Under the pieces are notes generated by a model. It did no database searches. It saw only the letters and a list, made by a program, of their open reading frames with translations, and was not told the origin of the DNA. A stretch of 64,000 nt of DNA, taken from Rahnella victoriana. Lineage in GTDB: Bacteria; Pseudomonadota; Gammaproteobacteria; Enterobacterales; Enterobacteriaceae. A program made the translations under genes and the position numbers. The stretch is taken from the NCBI RefSeq assembly GCF_004330295.1, contig NZ_SJOJ01000002.1, positions 124,001 to 188,000 of the forward strand. Direction: 5' to 3'. Shown here in pieces: positions 35,993 to 44,623 of the stretch. The number at the start of each line of letters is the position of its first letter. The first letter of the stretch is position 1.

Positions 35993-36562
35993 ATGTTTTC
36001 ATCCGACACACTTGAAGCACTGATCCGATCGCACGGATTACTGATTATGACACCGCTGGTGATCCTCGAAGGGCCGCTGGTGACGGTGATTGCAGGCTAT
36101 CTGGCGCGTCTGCATTATTTCAGTTTATCCGCCGTATTTATCATGGTGCTGGCGGTGGAGGTGTTCGGGGATATCCTTTTCTATTCACTCGGCCGCTGGG
36201 TGATCAACGCTGACGGCCAACCGCCCGGCTGGCTGGCGCGTCTCGGACTGACACAGGCGCGGCTGGAAAAAATGGTGAAAAGTTTTGAGCATAAAGGCGG
36301 GCGGTTGCTGGTGATTGCCAAACTGACCCATTCGGCGGGCGCCCTGGTGCTGACCGGCGCGGGTATGGCGCGTATGCCGCTGGTGCCTTTTTTGTTCTAT
36401 AACATTCTGGCGGCCATTCCCAAGAGCCTGTTTCTGCTGAGTATCGGCTGGATGTTCGGCGATGTGCTTGCACAGGTGAATAACGGGTTACAATACGTCT
36501 CCCTTTTCCTGCTGATCGTGCTGGGCGTCGCGATGGTCATCTGGCTGCGTTCGAAGCGATAA
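35993..36562 (+). CDS. DedA family (VTT domain) inner-membrane protein
   Basis: 189 residues. The domain shows the DedA pattern: EGPLVTVIAGYLA (about 26-38), FGDILFYSLGRW (about 59-70), and AKLTHSAGALVLTGAGMARM (about 107-126), where the family usually has an Arg-containing motif. About four transmembrane segments. DedA proteins help flip undecaprenyl phosphate or phosphatidylethanolamine and support proton homeostasis and drug tolerance. A TGAGG ribosome site precedes the ATG. It is a single gene; the role of this paralogue is unknown. Confidence 0.82.
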   Translation: MFSSDTLEALIRSHGLLIMTPLVILEGPLVTVIAGYLARLHYFSLSAVFIMVLAVEVFGDILFYSLGRWVINADGQPPGWLARLGLTQARLEKMVKSFEHKGGRLLVIAKLTHSAGALVLTGAGMARMPLVPFLFYNILAAIPKSLFLLSIGWMFGDVLAQVNNGLQYVSLFLLIVLGVAMVIWLRSKR

Positions 36563-36734
36563 ATGAATACATCCCGCACATCGGCTCAGGGATTTTCTTC
36601 GTGCCACCGGCAACGAAAGAAGAGGCATAAATCGGGGCTGATATGTTTGAGGTGTGATCCATAGGTTGACGGTTTTACGCTGCATCAGGTTGAGGACAGC
36701 GTAAAACCGGTGTTTTACTTTGCGGGGCGGGTTT

Positions 36735-36752
36735 GTGGCAGGAGCGGACATT
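36735..36752. repeat. 18-bp direct repeat, left copy
   Basis: GTGGCAGGAGCGGACATT, identical at 16 of 18 positions to the copy at 37356-37373. The two copies bracket the GNAT gene. Confidence 0.5.
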
Positions 36753-36770
36753 TACGAAAGGGATCTTTGC

Positions 36771-37229
36771 TTAAACGCAGCGAAGTTTTTCTAATCTAAT
36801 ATCGGATTCGCTCACATTTTCTTTCTCAACCCAGCCCAGCCGCCTGTAAAATTCTGCCGCACGACTGTTTTTGTCGGTTTCAAGCCAGACAACCTCATGA
36901 TGTTTGAATAATTCCTGCTCTGCGAGTTCAACAAGGGTGCGACCTACACCTCTGCCTTCATATTCAGGAAGAACAAAGGCCGCAAAAAGAGATCCTTCAT
37001 CGAGTATAATCATCGAAAAACCAATCACTTTGCCGTCATCTACGGCAACCCATGCGCAACGATTTTTTTCTATCATATCGATGACGCTGCTCTCGGTAAT
37101 TCCCATCAGCTCCATTTCCTCTCGATTGAGATAATTTTCTTTAACCGAAGTCCTGACGTCAAAAATACGTTCTATATCAGAGGATAGAGCTAATCTTGTC
37201 CTGATATTCAATTGTATTTCTCCATTCAT
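36771..37229 (-). CDS. GNAT family N-acetyltransferase
   Basis: 152 residues, one complete GNAT fold. The acetyl-CoA loop is EYEGRGVGRTLVELAEQ (the R/Q-x-x-G-x-G/A motif) and the C-terminal strand-helix reads VWLETDKNSRAAEFYRRLGW. The base composition is visibly AT-richer than the flanking core genes. The gene is bracketed by imperfect 18-bp direct repeats, which suggests acquisition. The acceptor substrate cannot be predicted. Confidence 0.85.
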   Translation of the reverse strand: MNGEIQLNIRTRLALSSDIERIFDVRTSVKENYLNREEMELMGITESSVIDMIEKNRCAWVAVDDGKVIGFSMIILDEGSLFAAFVLPEYEGRGVGRTLVELAEQELFKHHEVVWLETDKNSRAAEFYRRLGWVEKENVSESDIRLEKLRCV

Positions 37230-37355
37230 GAGACAGTATAATTTTGATGATTAACGAGTGATTTTCTTTAAGGATATAGAATCTTTTGCGAAATTGCCGC
37301 GAACTTCCGCAGATCGCTCTCAGCAGACCTTCAACGTCATGTGTTTGTCTGCTGA

Positions 37356-37373
37356 GTGCCAGGAGCGGACGTT
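37356..37373. repeat. 18-bp direct repeat, right copy
   Basis: GTGCCAGGAGCGGACGTT, on the other side of the GNAT gene from the copy at 36735. The surrounding 37290-37410 stretch has no gene and resembles decayed sequence. Confidence 0.5.
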
Positions 37374-37450
37374 GGATGCTGAGTGGTGGGAACAGTGATG
37401 CTCGAATCAAACTGATGATAACGACGTTTCTGAAAAATTATGTGACCTTT

Positions 37451-37852
37451 TTAAACCTGTCCACTAAGTATTTCTGTAAATTCTCTGCGCTTCCTTGTTG
37501 CCCACTCAGGTTTGATGGAAAGCATTAAACAATATTGTTTTCGAAAATAAACATACCTGAATTCCCTTTCAGGTGAGCTATTCATAGCTGCATACTTTGC
37601 AGCCAGACCAACCACACCACACTCAACAAACCAATAAAGAATCTCATCATCACTGAGGGTCACTTTACGCGCTATTTCGGCACCTCTTTCATTGACAATG
37701 AAATGATATTCTTTGCCATGAATTTCCAGATATGGAGTCGCCATACCATCAGATCTGTCAGGGATGGTGAAGTAATAATTGGGTCTTATTCCCCCTCCAA
37801 TTCTTTCACCGATTTTAAGAAGTTCTGCGCGTAACTCTTCGATATTTTTCAT
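37451..37852 (-). CDS. Imm63-like immunity protein
   Basis: 133 residues, cytoplasmic and charged. The pattern of a central YWFVECGVVGLAAKYAAMN helix, a charged RE.RYVYFRKQYCLMLSI segment and a closing KPEW.TRKRREF resembles the Imm63 immunity family, whose members neutralise polymorphic toxins delivered to neighbouring cells. The assignment is from memory of the family pattern. The start overlaps the upstream 71-residue gene by 4 bases. No toxin, Rhs or CDI gene is nearby. The DNA is AT-rich. Confidence 0.55.
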   Translation of the reverse strand: MKNIEELRAELLKIGERIGGGIRPNYYFTIPDRSDGMATPYLEIHGKEYHFIVNERGAEIARKVTLSDDEILYWFVECGVVGLAAKYAAMNSSPEREFRYVYFRKQYCLMLSIKPEWATRKRREFTEILSGQV

Positions 37853-38064
37853 GATTTATTCTTTGTGAGGGTTAACCATTCGTTCCAGACATGCTCCGCA
37901 TCAATATCTTGATAGCCCCGGCTGTTAGTCATGTCTCTGGCAATTTCTGTCGGCAATTCAATAGCGGTAGCATTATCTCGTATCGCCTCAAACTCATGCC
38001 TGAGCAGTTCACGGCCGGCCTCCTGCACTGAATCCAGCAAATAATAAAGAGAATATTCACTCAT
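37849..38064 (-). CDS. Uncharacterised 71-residue protein
   Basis: An acidic, probably helical protein (SVQEAGRELLRHEFEAIRDN; DIDAEHVWNEWLTL). I do not recognise a family. It overlaps the AraC gene stop by 8 bases upstream and the Imm63-like start by 4 bases downstream, so all three appear to be translated from one message. It may be the partner of the immunity-like gene or a remnant of a larger one. Confidence 0.6.
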   Translation of the reverse strand: MSEYSLYYLLDSVQEAGRELLRHEFEAIRDNATAIELPTEIARDMTNSRGYQDIDAEHVWNEWLTLTKNKS

Positions 38065-39079
38065 TCACTGTATTAAAGTCTCTCGCTGGTCGCTTACGCA
38101 TAGCGCCCGGCGGATATCCATTGATACGCTTAAAAGCCCGGCTAAACGCTGCCTGTGAGGCATAGCCGAGGCGAAGAGCAACGGTGTCAATTGAGATCTT
38201 ATCGTGAATAATCCAGTGACCTGCGATGCGCATTCGCACCTCCCTTGCATAGCGCTGGGGAGGTATGCCGATGATTGATTTGAAGCGTTCAGCAAAAACA
38301 GAACGTGACACATGCGACTGGGCAGCTAGCTCAGCAACAGACCACTCCCGACTCGTATCGCGATGAATGGCCAGAATAGCACGGGCAAGCCGTGGATCAC
38401 GTAACGCCGCGATCAGGCCAGCGGCGTTCTCGCTGCCGTTTTCGATCCATCCACGCACAATCATGGCAGCCGCCACTTCTGCGAGGCGTGCCAGAATGCC
38501 AGCGAAGCCAGCGCGTCCGGAACAGATTTCAAATTTCATCGCGCCCACAATGGGAACCAGCCCCGGATAGATCTGTTCATTTGCCTCAACCACTATGGCT
38601 TGTGGCATCAGTTTGCCAAGACCCTGCATTCCACCGAGATCAAACTCCATACAGCCATAAAACAGAACCGTGCTGGGTGTCGGATGCGAACTCGGACAAG
38701 TATTGATCCCGCAGACGGCCTCGCCTAAAGGAGCAGAGCCTAATGTGTCGATATGCTGAACTGAACAGCGGATATCCGATACAAGCTGATGATCTTCACC
38801 CTGCGGCATAAATACCATGCTTCCGGCTTTCAGTTCGTGCAACGTACCGTCGTGTGTGCGAAGCAGGGCATTACCCACAGCGATGTAATGGAAATAGGCA
38901 TGTCCCGGTTTGTGGCTAAAACCGACGCCAAACTCTGAGCCAGTCTGTAAACGGCGATACTGCACGCCACGCAGGCGCATTTCCAGCAGCAGTTCACTGA
39001 TGAGTTCGGATGACAGGGCGAAATGTTTATTCACAGGCATAACCGGCGTTTCTGGTAAAAAATCAGGATGTGGCATCAT
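38057..39079 (-). CDS. AraC family regulator (probable regulator of the divergent MFS exporter)
   Basis: 340 residues: N-terminal cupin sensing domain (about 20-190; HAYFHYIAVGNALLRT, GSMVFMPQGEDHQL) and C-terminal AraC helix-turn-helix (about 230-325; VAELAAQSHVSRSVFAERFKSIIG and VALRLGYASQAAFSRAFKRINGYPPG). This is the cupin_6 type often found divergent from an exporter or oxidoreductase. It is divergent from the NepI-like MFS gene with only 62 bases between the starts, so it probably controls that gene. Two small genes overlap its 3' end. Confidence 0.87.
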   Translation of the reverse strand: MMPHPDFLPETPVMPVNKHFALSSELISELLLEMRLRGVQYRRLQTGSEFGVGFSHKPGHAYFHYIAVGNALLRTHDGTLHELKAGSMVFMPQGEDHQLVSDIRCSVQHIDTLGSAPLGEAVCGINTCPSSHPTPSTVLFYGCMEFDLGGMQGLGKLMPQAIVVEANEQIYPGLVPIVGAMKFEICSGRAGFAGILARLAEVAAAMIVRGWIENGSENAAGLIAALRDPRLARAILAIHRDTSREWSVAELAAQSHVSRSVFAERFKSIIGIPPQRYAREVRMRIAGHWIIHDKISIDTVALRLGYASQAAFSRAFKRINGYPPGAMRKRPARDFNTVNE

Positions 39080-39141
39080 AGATCGTCCAGCTGCTCAACT
39101 CTAGACTTGGCGTTGTAATTTTTCACCAGGAAGAGTGTGTT

Positions 39142-40344
39142 ATGAGAAATGAAGCAACTGAAGCTGTATCCGCGAGCTTGAACAGTGCGGAACCCAAAGA
39201 ATCCGCATGGATGGCCGTTATTTCACTGACGATGGGCGTGTTTGGCTTGCTGACTGCAGAATATCTTCCTGCCAGCCTGTTGACACCCATGGCCGCCGAT
39301 CTCGGTGTGACCGAAGCTCTTGCTGGTCAGTCTGTGACGGTAACGGCTGTGGTGGCCTTATTTGCTGGTCTGATGGTTCCCCGCCTGACGCGTAATTATG
39401 ACCGCCGAAATGTTTTGCTTGGTTTTACCTTGCTGATGATTACCTCCAACCTGCTTGTCGCACTTTCATCCAGTCTGGTTGTTCTGTTAGTTATGCGCAT
39501 TTTGCTGGGCATCGCGTTGGGAGGTTTCTGGAGTATGGCTGCTGCCGTGGCTATGCGGCTGGTCCCGGCTAAAAGCGTCCCGCGTGCTCTCTCCATTATT
39601 TTTAGCGGTATTGCTGTCGGTACTGTGGTTTCGATCCCGCTCGGGAGCTATTTAGGTGGGCTTTATGGCTGGCGTAGTGCTTTTATCGCTGCAACCGCAG
39701 TCGGCGTGCTGACTCTGCTCTTTCAGCTGTTTACTCTTCCTGGAATGCCGCCGCGTAGAGTGCTGATAACAGCATCTGTCATGGATTTACTCCGCCGCCC
39801 AGGCATTGCGATGGGAATGACAGGGTGTGTGATTGCTCATACTGGTCAGTATGCGCTGTTTACCTATATTCGCCCGGCTCTTGAAAATATTGCCCAACTT
39901 GATGTGGATCGTTTGTCTTTGATACTGCTTGGATTTGGCATCGCTAACTTTATCGGTACGCTGCTGGCCGGGTGGCTGATGGAGAGAAGCCTGCGTCTTA
40001 CCCTGATACTCATGCCAGCGCTTGTCGGTTTATCGGCATTAAGCATGATTTTGCTGCCGCTAGAGGAAAAGGGATTGATGTTGTTCGTCGCGTTGTGGGG
40101 GATGGCATTTGGTGGCGTCCCCGTTGCGTGGTCAAACTGGGTAGCGCGTTCGGTTCCCGATCAGGCTGAAACCGCTGGCGGCATGGTAGTCGCAGCCGTT
40201 CAGTCCTCAATCGCTGCGGGTGCTGCGTTGGGAGGATTACTCTTTGGTATCAGCGGCGTAACCGGTGTTTTCATCACCGCGGGTGGCATAATGTTTTTTG
40301 CCACGCTCGTTATTGGACTAAAGGTGAAGGTCGCGCTAACCTGA
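39142..40344 (+). CDS. MFS exporter, NepI-like (DHA1 family)
   Basis: 400 residues, 12 predicted helices. Segments such as EYLPASLLTPMAADLGVTE, AGQSVTVTA and GIALGGFWSMAAAVAMRLVP are very like E. coli NepI, the purine ribonucleoside exporter, and other DHA1 drug/nucleoside exporters. The substrate may differ from NepI. A CAGGAAGAG ribosome site precedes the ATG. It is divergent from a cupin-AraC regulator. Codon use is AT-richer than the core genes around it. Confidence 0.85.
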   Translation: MRNEATEAVSASLNSAEPKESAWMAVISLTMGVFGLLTAEYLPASLLTPMAADLGVTEALAGQSVTVTAVVALFAGLMVPRLTRNYDRRNVLLGFTLLMITSNLLVALSSSLVVLLVMRILLGIALGGFWSMAAAVAMRLVPAKSVPRALSIIFSGIAVGTVVSIPLGSYLGGLYGWRSAFIAATAVGVLTLLFQLFTLPGMPPRRVLITASVMDLLRRPGIAMGMTGCVIAHTGQYALFTYIRPALENIAQLDVDRLSLILLGFGIANFIGTLLAGWLMERSLRLTLILMPALVGLSALSMILLPLEEKGLMLFVALWGMAFGGVPVAWSNWVARSVPDQAETAGGMVVAAVQSSIAAGAALGGLLFGISGVTGVFITAGGIMFFATLVIGLKVKVALT

Positions 40345-40359
40345 CCACAACCCAAATAA

Positions 40360-40380
40360 TGGCCTTTCAAATAAAGGCCA
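40360..40380 (+). terminator. Hairpin after the MFS gene
   Basis: Perfect 8-bp stem TGGCCTTT/AAAGGCCA with loop CAAAT. No T run follows, so termination strength is doubtful. Confidence 0.5.
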
Positions 40381-40504
40381 GTTAAACCAGAGGGTTGGCC
40401 TGAACAAAACAGCAAGATTTCCTGGCCCCTTTCAGGTCTATAAATTGTCCGCACCTCGCTCACCGCAGACGTTTACCAACATAGCATTTACAGGAGCTGG
40501 AAAG

Positions 40505-40714
40505 ATGGAAGTAGACTGGCACAGTGCCTTACTGACACGAACTACGCTTGTGGATAAGCATTACAGGAACACACAAAATGTCCGGCGTTTCCTGACTGAG
40601 CAGTGCGGGGAAGATTTTCGGTTCGATCGTGATTTTATGGCATGGATACGTAATGAGGTGCCAAAAACGCTGGGCGATGTGGCCGATGAGTGGAAGCGCA
40701 GGCAGTCAACGTAA
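40505..40714 (+). CDS. DUF6434-like small protein
   Basis: 69 residues from ATG 40505 with an AGGAG ribosome site; the frame opens 60 bases earlier but lacks support there. The pattern DWHSALLTRTTLVDKHYRNTQ followed by NVRRFL, FRFDRDFMAWI and TLGDVADEW matches my memory of the DUF6434 family, often found alone or next to a SAP domain and possibly nucleic-acid binding. Function is unknown. It is a lone gene between the MFS exporter and a strong hairpin. Confidence 0.7.
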   Translation: MEVDWHSALLTRTTLVDKHYRNTQNVRRFLTEQCGEDFRFDRDFMAWIRNEVPKTLGDVADEWKRRQST

Positions 40715-40731
40715 CGCTGATATTTTAAATT

Positions 40732-40757
40732 CTGAGTCCTCAATGCTGAGGACTCAG
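40732..40757. terminator. Convergent hairpin terminator
   Basis: Perfect 11-bp inverted repeat CTGAGTCCTCA/TGAGGACTCAG, loop ATGC, between the DUF6434-like gene and the convergent aldo-keto reductase. Confidence 0.7.
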
Positions 40758-40769
40758 TTCGAAATATCC

Positions 40770-41627
40770 TCAGTTCATTCCGTTCAGTTTTTCCATCACC
40801 TCATCAGATAAATTCAGCCGTGCGCTGGCCAGATTCTCCTGCAAATGTTCCGGCGATGACGTGCCGGGGATCAGCAAAATATTCGGTGAACGTCTGAGCA
40901 ACCAGGCCAGCGCCACCTGCATCGGTGTGGCCTGTAATTCAGCGGCGACGTCGTCGAGTAGCGTTGACTGTAGCGGGGAAAATCCGCCCAGCGGGAAGAA
41001 GGGCACGTAGGCAATATCTTGTTCCGCCAGTTTATCCACCAGCGCATCGTCGTGGCGGTTGGCCAGGTTATACATATTCTGCACGCAGGCAATGGGCGTC
41101 AGTTTCTGCGCGTCCTCCACCTGTTTTGCCGTGACATTACTCAGGCCGATGTGACGAATCAGTCCCCGTTCTTTCAGCTTAATCATCGCCTCCAGCTGCG
41201 GTTCCAGTGACCCTTCTTTCGGTTGATGAATATCCAGCATGCTGCGCAGGTTCACCACTTCCATCGCCTCAAGTCCCAGATTGCGCAGGTTGTCTTCCAC
41301 GGCGCTGACCAGTTCGTGCGGGGTGAATGCCGTTAACCAGCCACCTTTTTCATCACGACGTGCACCGACTTTGGTAACGATGCACAGATTGTCAGCGTAA
41401 GGATGCAGGGCTTTTTTGATCAGCTTATTGGTTTCATGCGGACCGTAGAAATCGCTGGTATCAATATGATTCACGCCGCTCGCCACGGCATCGCGCAATA
41501 CCTGAATCGCGCGGGCTTCATCTTTTACCGGACCAAAAACACCCGGACCCGCCAGCTGCATAGCACCGTAACCTAAACGTGCCACTTCGCGGTCGCCGAG
41601 ACGATAAGTCATTGAGGGTTGTGACAT
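40770..41627 (-). CDS. pdxI: Aldo-keto reductase, PdxI/YdbC-like
   Basis: 285 residues, TIM-barrel AKR. Segments RLGYGAMQLAGPGVFGP, NHIDTSDFYGPH, YVPFFPLGGF and RSPNILLIPGTSS are nearly the same as in E. coli YdbC, later named PdxI, an NADPH-dependent pyridoxal reductase. Catalytic Asp56, Tyr61 and Lys86 are visible; the usual AKR His position reads VVNLR (Asn126), as I recall in the YdbC branch. It is divergent from a LysR regulator 96 bases away. The pyridoxal role is inferred from similarity. Confidence 0.85.
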   Translation of the reverse strand: MSQPSMTYRLGDREVARLGYGAMQLAGPGVFGPVKDEARAIQVLRDAVASGVNHIDTSDFYGPHETNKLIKKALHPYADNLCIVTKVGARRDEKGGWLTAFTPHELVSAVEDNLRNLGLEAMEVVNLRSMLDIHQPKEGSLEPQLEAMIKLKERGLIRHIGLSNVTAKQVEDAQKLTPIACVQNMYNLANRHDDALVDKLAEQDIAYVPFFPLGGFSPLQSTLLDDVAAELQATPMQVALAWLLRRSPNILLIPGTSSPEHLQENLASARLNLSDEVMEKLNGMN

Positions 41628-41722
41628 AGGACTCTCCTTTATATGTGTTCACTGATTGTAGCGTTGCGCCGGCTGTGCAACTATCCGGTGAAATCAGGAC
41701 AAACTGTACGAGGTTACGCACA

Positions 41723-42643
41723 ATGACGATGGATATCGCCCTGTTGCACGCCGTGGTTGAGGTGGCGAAAGCCGGTGGATTTCGTGAGGCGGCGCGGGTC
41801 ACCGGCAGTAACGCATCCCGGCTGAGTGACGCGGTACGTCGTGCCGAACAGCAGCTGGGGATCCGGTTATTTCACCGCACCACACGCACGGTGGTGCTGA
41901 CTGAAGCCGGCAGGGCGCTGATTGAGCGATTGCTGCCCGCCATGAACGAGGTGAATGCCGCGCTGGATGCGCTTAACCGTTATCGCCACACGCCGGGCGG
42001 TGTACTGCGCCTGAATGTGCCGGTCAGCGCCACGCGGCTGGTTTTGCCTGCCTTAGTGCCGGAATTTCTGCGGCGTTATCCGGATATTCAGCTGGAAATT
42101 ATCGCTGAAAGTAATGTGCAGGATGTGTTTCGTGACGGCTGTGACGCCGGTATCCGTTATGACGAACGTCTGGAACAGGACATGGTGGCGATCCCCATCG
42201 GTCCGCGCGTTCAGCGTTACGCCGCGGCGGCGTCACCGGCTTACCTTGATGCCAACGGCAGGCCGTTACATCCCCGGGATCTGATCCCGCATCGCTGTCT
42301 GCGGGGGCGCTATGCCAGCGGCATCATGCCCGACTGGGAATTCGAGCGTGAAGGCGAAGCCCTCAGCGTGCAGGTGAGCGGTCCGCTGGTGGTCAGTGTC
42401 GGTGGCGCGGTCGATCTGGCGGTCGACGCGGCGATTGCAGGAACGGGGATCATTTATTTGTTCGAAGAGTGGTTAAAGCCCGCTATTTTCAGCGGACAAC
42501 TCGAGCCGATATTACAGCCGTGGTGGCTGTCGTTCACCGGTCCCTGGCTTTATTACAACGATCGCCGTCTGATCCCCGCGCCTTTACAGGCGTTCATTGA
42601 TTTTGTGCGGGAAGATAATCTGCGCCGCGAAACATTACTGTGA
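41723..42643 (+). CDS. LysR-type regulator divergent from the aldo-keto reductase
   Basis: 306 residues from ATG 41723 (a second ATG at 41729 is also possible; the frame upstream to 41645 is unsupported). Helix-turn-helix in residues about 10-60 (VEVAKAGGFREAARVTGSNASRLSDAVRRAEQ is split by the turn GSN). The effector domain follows, of the CrgA-like branch (DAGIRYDERLEQDMVAIPIG). Likely controls the adjacent aldo-keto reductase. Its last 9 bases overlap the end of a convergent LysR gene. Confidence 0.87.
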   Translation: MTMDIALLHAVVEVAKAGGFREAARVTGSNASRLSDAVRRAEQQLGIRLFHRTTRTVVLTEAGRALIERLLPAMNEVNAALDALNRYRHTPGGVLRLNVPVSATRLVLPALVPEFLRRYPDIQLEIIAESNVQDVFRDGCDAGIRYDERLEQDMVAIPIGPRVQRYAAAASPAYLDANGRPLHPRDLIPHRCLRGRYASGIMPDWEFEREGEALSVQVSGPLVVSVGGAVDLAVDAAIAGTGIIYLFEEWLKPAIFSGQLEPILQPWWLSFTGPWLYYNDRRLIPAPLQAFIDFVREDNLRRETLL

Positions 42644-43537
42644 ACGGATGTGGAATCCTTCCAGCAGCCAGTCGATAAACACCCGCAGGCGCTGGGGGAC
42701 GTGGCGGTTTTGCGGATAAACCACATGGAACGGATACGGGGCCGGACGCCATTCTTTGAGGATTTCCACCAGCGTGCCGTCACGCAGGGCGCTGTTGGCT
42801 GAATAGCTGAAGGTCTGGATGATGCCCAGCCCTGCGAGTCCGGCGGCTAAATGGGCATTGCTTTCGTTGACGCCGATGCGGTGCGGTACTTTGATCTCGG
42901 TTTTCTCGCCGTCCCGTTCAAAACGGAAGGGGAAGGCGCGGCCATTTTGTGATGACACGTAACAGACCAGCCGGTGGCCGTTTTTAAGTTCATCGGGATA
43001 GGCTGGCGTGCCGGAAGATTTGAGATAAGCCGGGGTGGCGCAGGTGATCAGCGTGGCGGTACCGATTTTACGGGCGATCAGCGTCGAGTTATCCAGCGGA
43101 CCGCCACGGATGACGCAATCCACGTTATCGCTGATCAGATCCACTGGCCGGTCGGACACGCCGAGATCGAGGCAAATATCCGGGTAGCGCGCCATAAATT
43201 CCGGCAGCATCGGGATCAGCACATCGCGCGCTGTGGAACCGCCGACATCGACCCGTAACAGACCACGCGGCTTGCTGCGCGCTGCATTCAGCGAGGTATC
43301 GATGTCTTCCAGATCGCGCAGTACCCGCGCGGTTTTCTCGTAGTAAGCCTGACCTTCCGGCGTGACCGTCACCCGCCGCGTGGTGCGCTGAAGCAACCTT
43401 ACGCCCAGATGTGCTTCCAGTTCCTGCACCATTTTACTCAGCGTCGCATTGGGCATATCCAGGGAATCTGCCGCGCGGGTAAAGTTACCGGCTTCCACCA
43501 CGCGGGCAAACGCCCGTATCGCTGTCAGTTGATCCAT
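42635..43537 (-). CDS. LysR-type regulator divergent from the SDR gene
   Basis: 300 residues. DNA-binding part AFARVVEAGNFTRAADSLD...TLSKMVQELE (about 9-44), effector domain with VDCVIRGGPLDNSTLIARKIG. The divergent SDR gene starts 148 bases away and is its probable target; this pairing of a LysR regulator with an SDR is common in proteobacteria. The intergenic region contains AT-rich TGATTATACACA and GAATAGTCATT segments where an operator could lie. Confidence 0.87.
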   Translation of the reverse strand: MDQLTAIRAFARVVEAGNFTRAADSLDMPNATLSKMVQELEAHLGVRLLQRTTRRVTVTPEGQAYYEKTARVLRDLEDIDTSLNAARSKPRGLLRVDVGGSTARDVLIPMLPEFMARYPDICLDLGVSDRPVDLISDNVDCVIRGGPLDNSTLIARKIGTATLITCATPAYLKSSGTPAYPDELKNGHRLVCYVSSQNGRAFPFRFERDGEKTEIKVPHRIGVNESNAHLAAGLAGLGIIQTFSYSANSALRDGTLVEILKEWRPAPYPFHVVYPQNRHVPQRLRVFIDWLLEGFHIRSQ

Positions 43538-43684
43538 CTGTTTTCTCCGCCAGTCAGTATGTGTTGATTATACACAGCCATGAATAGTCATTTTCATTTT
43601 CCACTATTTTTCAATAAACGGGGCGGGGCTAGAGTAAGTCCATACCGCAAACGCGGCTCACTGAAACGCGACTGATAATGAGGC

Positions 43685-44440
43685 ATGAAAATGAGCAAAT
43701 CACTGAACGAAAAAATTGCACTGGTCACCGGCGGGACAAGCGGTATTGGTCTGGCAACCGCTAAAGAACTGGCACAGCAGGGCGCCCGGGTATTTATCAC
43801 CGGCCGCCGTCAGGCTGAACTGGATGCGGCAGTCAGTGAAATCGGCAGCGCCGCAACGGGTATCCGCGCCGATGCCTCGGTATTGTCTGACCTCGACGCG
43901 GTCTATGCGCAAATCGCCAAAAGCGCAGGGCATCTGGACATTCTGTTTGCTAACGCGGGCGGTGGAGACATGCAATCGCTGGGCGCAATCACCGAAGAAC
44001 ATTTCGACCGTATTTTTGGCACCAACGTGCGCGGCGTGCTGTTCACCGTGCAGAAAGCGTTACCGTTGCTGCGCGAAGGGGGTTCGGTGATCCTGACCGG
44101 TTCAACGACGTCGATTCAGGGGACGGAAAGTTTCAGCGTCTACAGCGCCAGTAAAGCGGCGGTGCGTAATTTTGTCCGCTCATGGGCGCTGGATCTGAAA
44201 GGGCGCGGCATTCGTGTCAACGTGGTCAGTCCGGGGCCGGTTCGCACGCCGGGGCTGGGCGGGCTGGTGCCGGATGAACATCGTCAGGGATTGTTCGATG
44301 CGCTGGCCGCACAGGTGCCGCTGGGTCGTCTCGGTGAACCGGAAGAAATCGGCAAAGCGGTGGCGTTTCTGGCCTCCGATGCCGCCAGCTTTATCAATGG
44401 CACAGAACTGTTTGTGGATGGCGGGATGGCACAAGTCTGA
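43685..44440 (+). CDS. Short-chain dehydrogenase/reductase
   Basis: 251 residues, classical SDR. Cofactor motif TGGTSGIG (15-22), NAG at 90-92, catalytic Ser140, Tyr153 and Lys157 (YSASK). The C-terminus has the family phrase [13 protein letters not shown]. The GRRQ sequence after the second strand suggests NADP(H). Two start codons, 43685 and 43691, are possible. The substrate is unknown. A terminator closes it as a single gene controlled by the divergent LysR protein. Confidence 0.88.
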   Translation: MKMSKSLNEKIALVTGGTSGIGLATAKELAQQGARVFITGRRQAELDAAVSEIGSAATGIRADASVLSDLDAVYAQIAKSAGHLDILFANAGGGDMQSLGAITEEHFDRIFGTNVRGVLFTVQKALPLLREGGSVILTGSTTSIQGTESFSVYSASKAAVRNFVRSWALDLKGRGIRVNVVSPGPVRTPGLGGLVPDEHRQGLFDALAAQVPLGRLGEPEEIGKAVAFLASDAASFINGTELFVDGGMAQV

Positions 44441-44458
44441 GTCATTTCCGGGCTAAAT

Positions 44459-44490
44459 AAACCTGCCGGGCAGATCACCGGCAGGTTTTC
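44459..44490 (+). terminator. Terminator of the SDR gene
   Basis: 10-bp stem AACCTGCCGG/CCGGCAGGTT, loop of 8, short T run. Confidence 0.75.
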
Positions 44491-44623
44491 GCATCTCACG
44501 AAGAAACCACGATAAATCATCATTAATTAGCAGAAATTAATCTATCGTCTCGCTGCCTTTAATGTTGTCGCCGGAAGATATACGATATATTCTCAATGCT
44601 TAATTCTTCGCCGGACCACCGCT

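Noticed and set aside
37230-37450. Possible decayed gene between the GNAT and Imm63-like genes
   Set aside because: Short frames exist on both strands, but none has a recognisable domain or a ribosome site, so no pseudogene is claimed.
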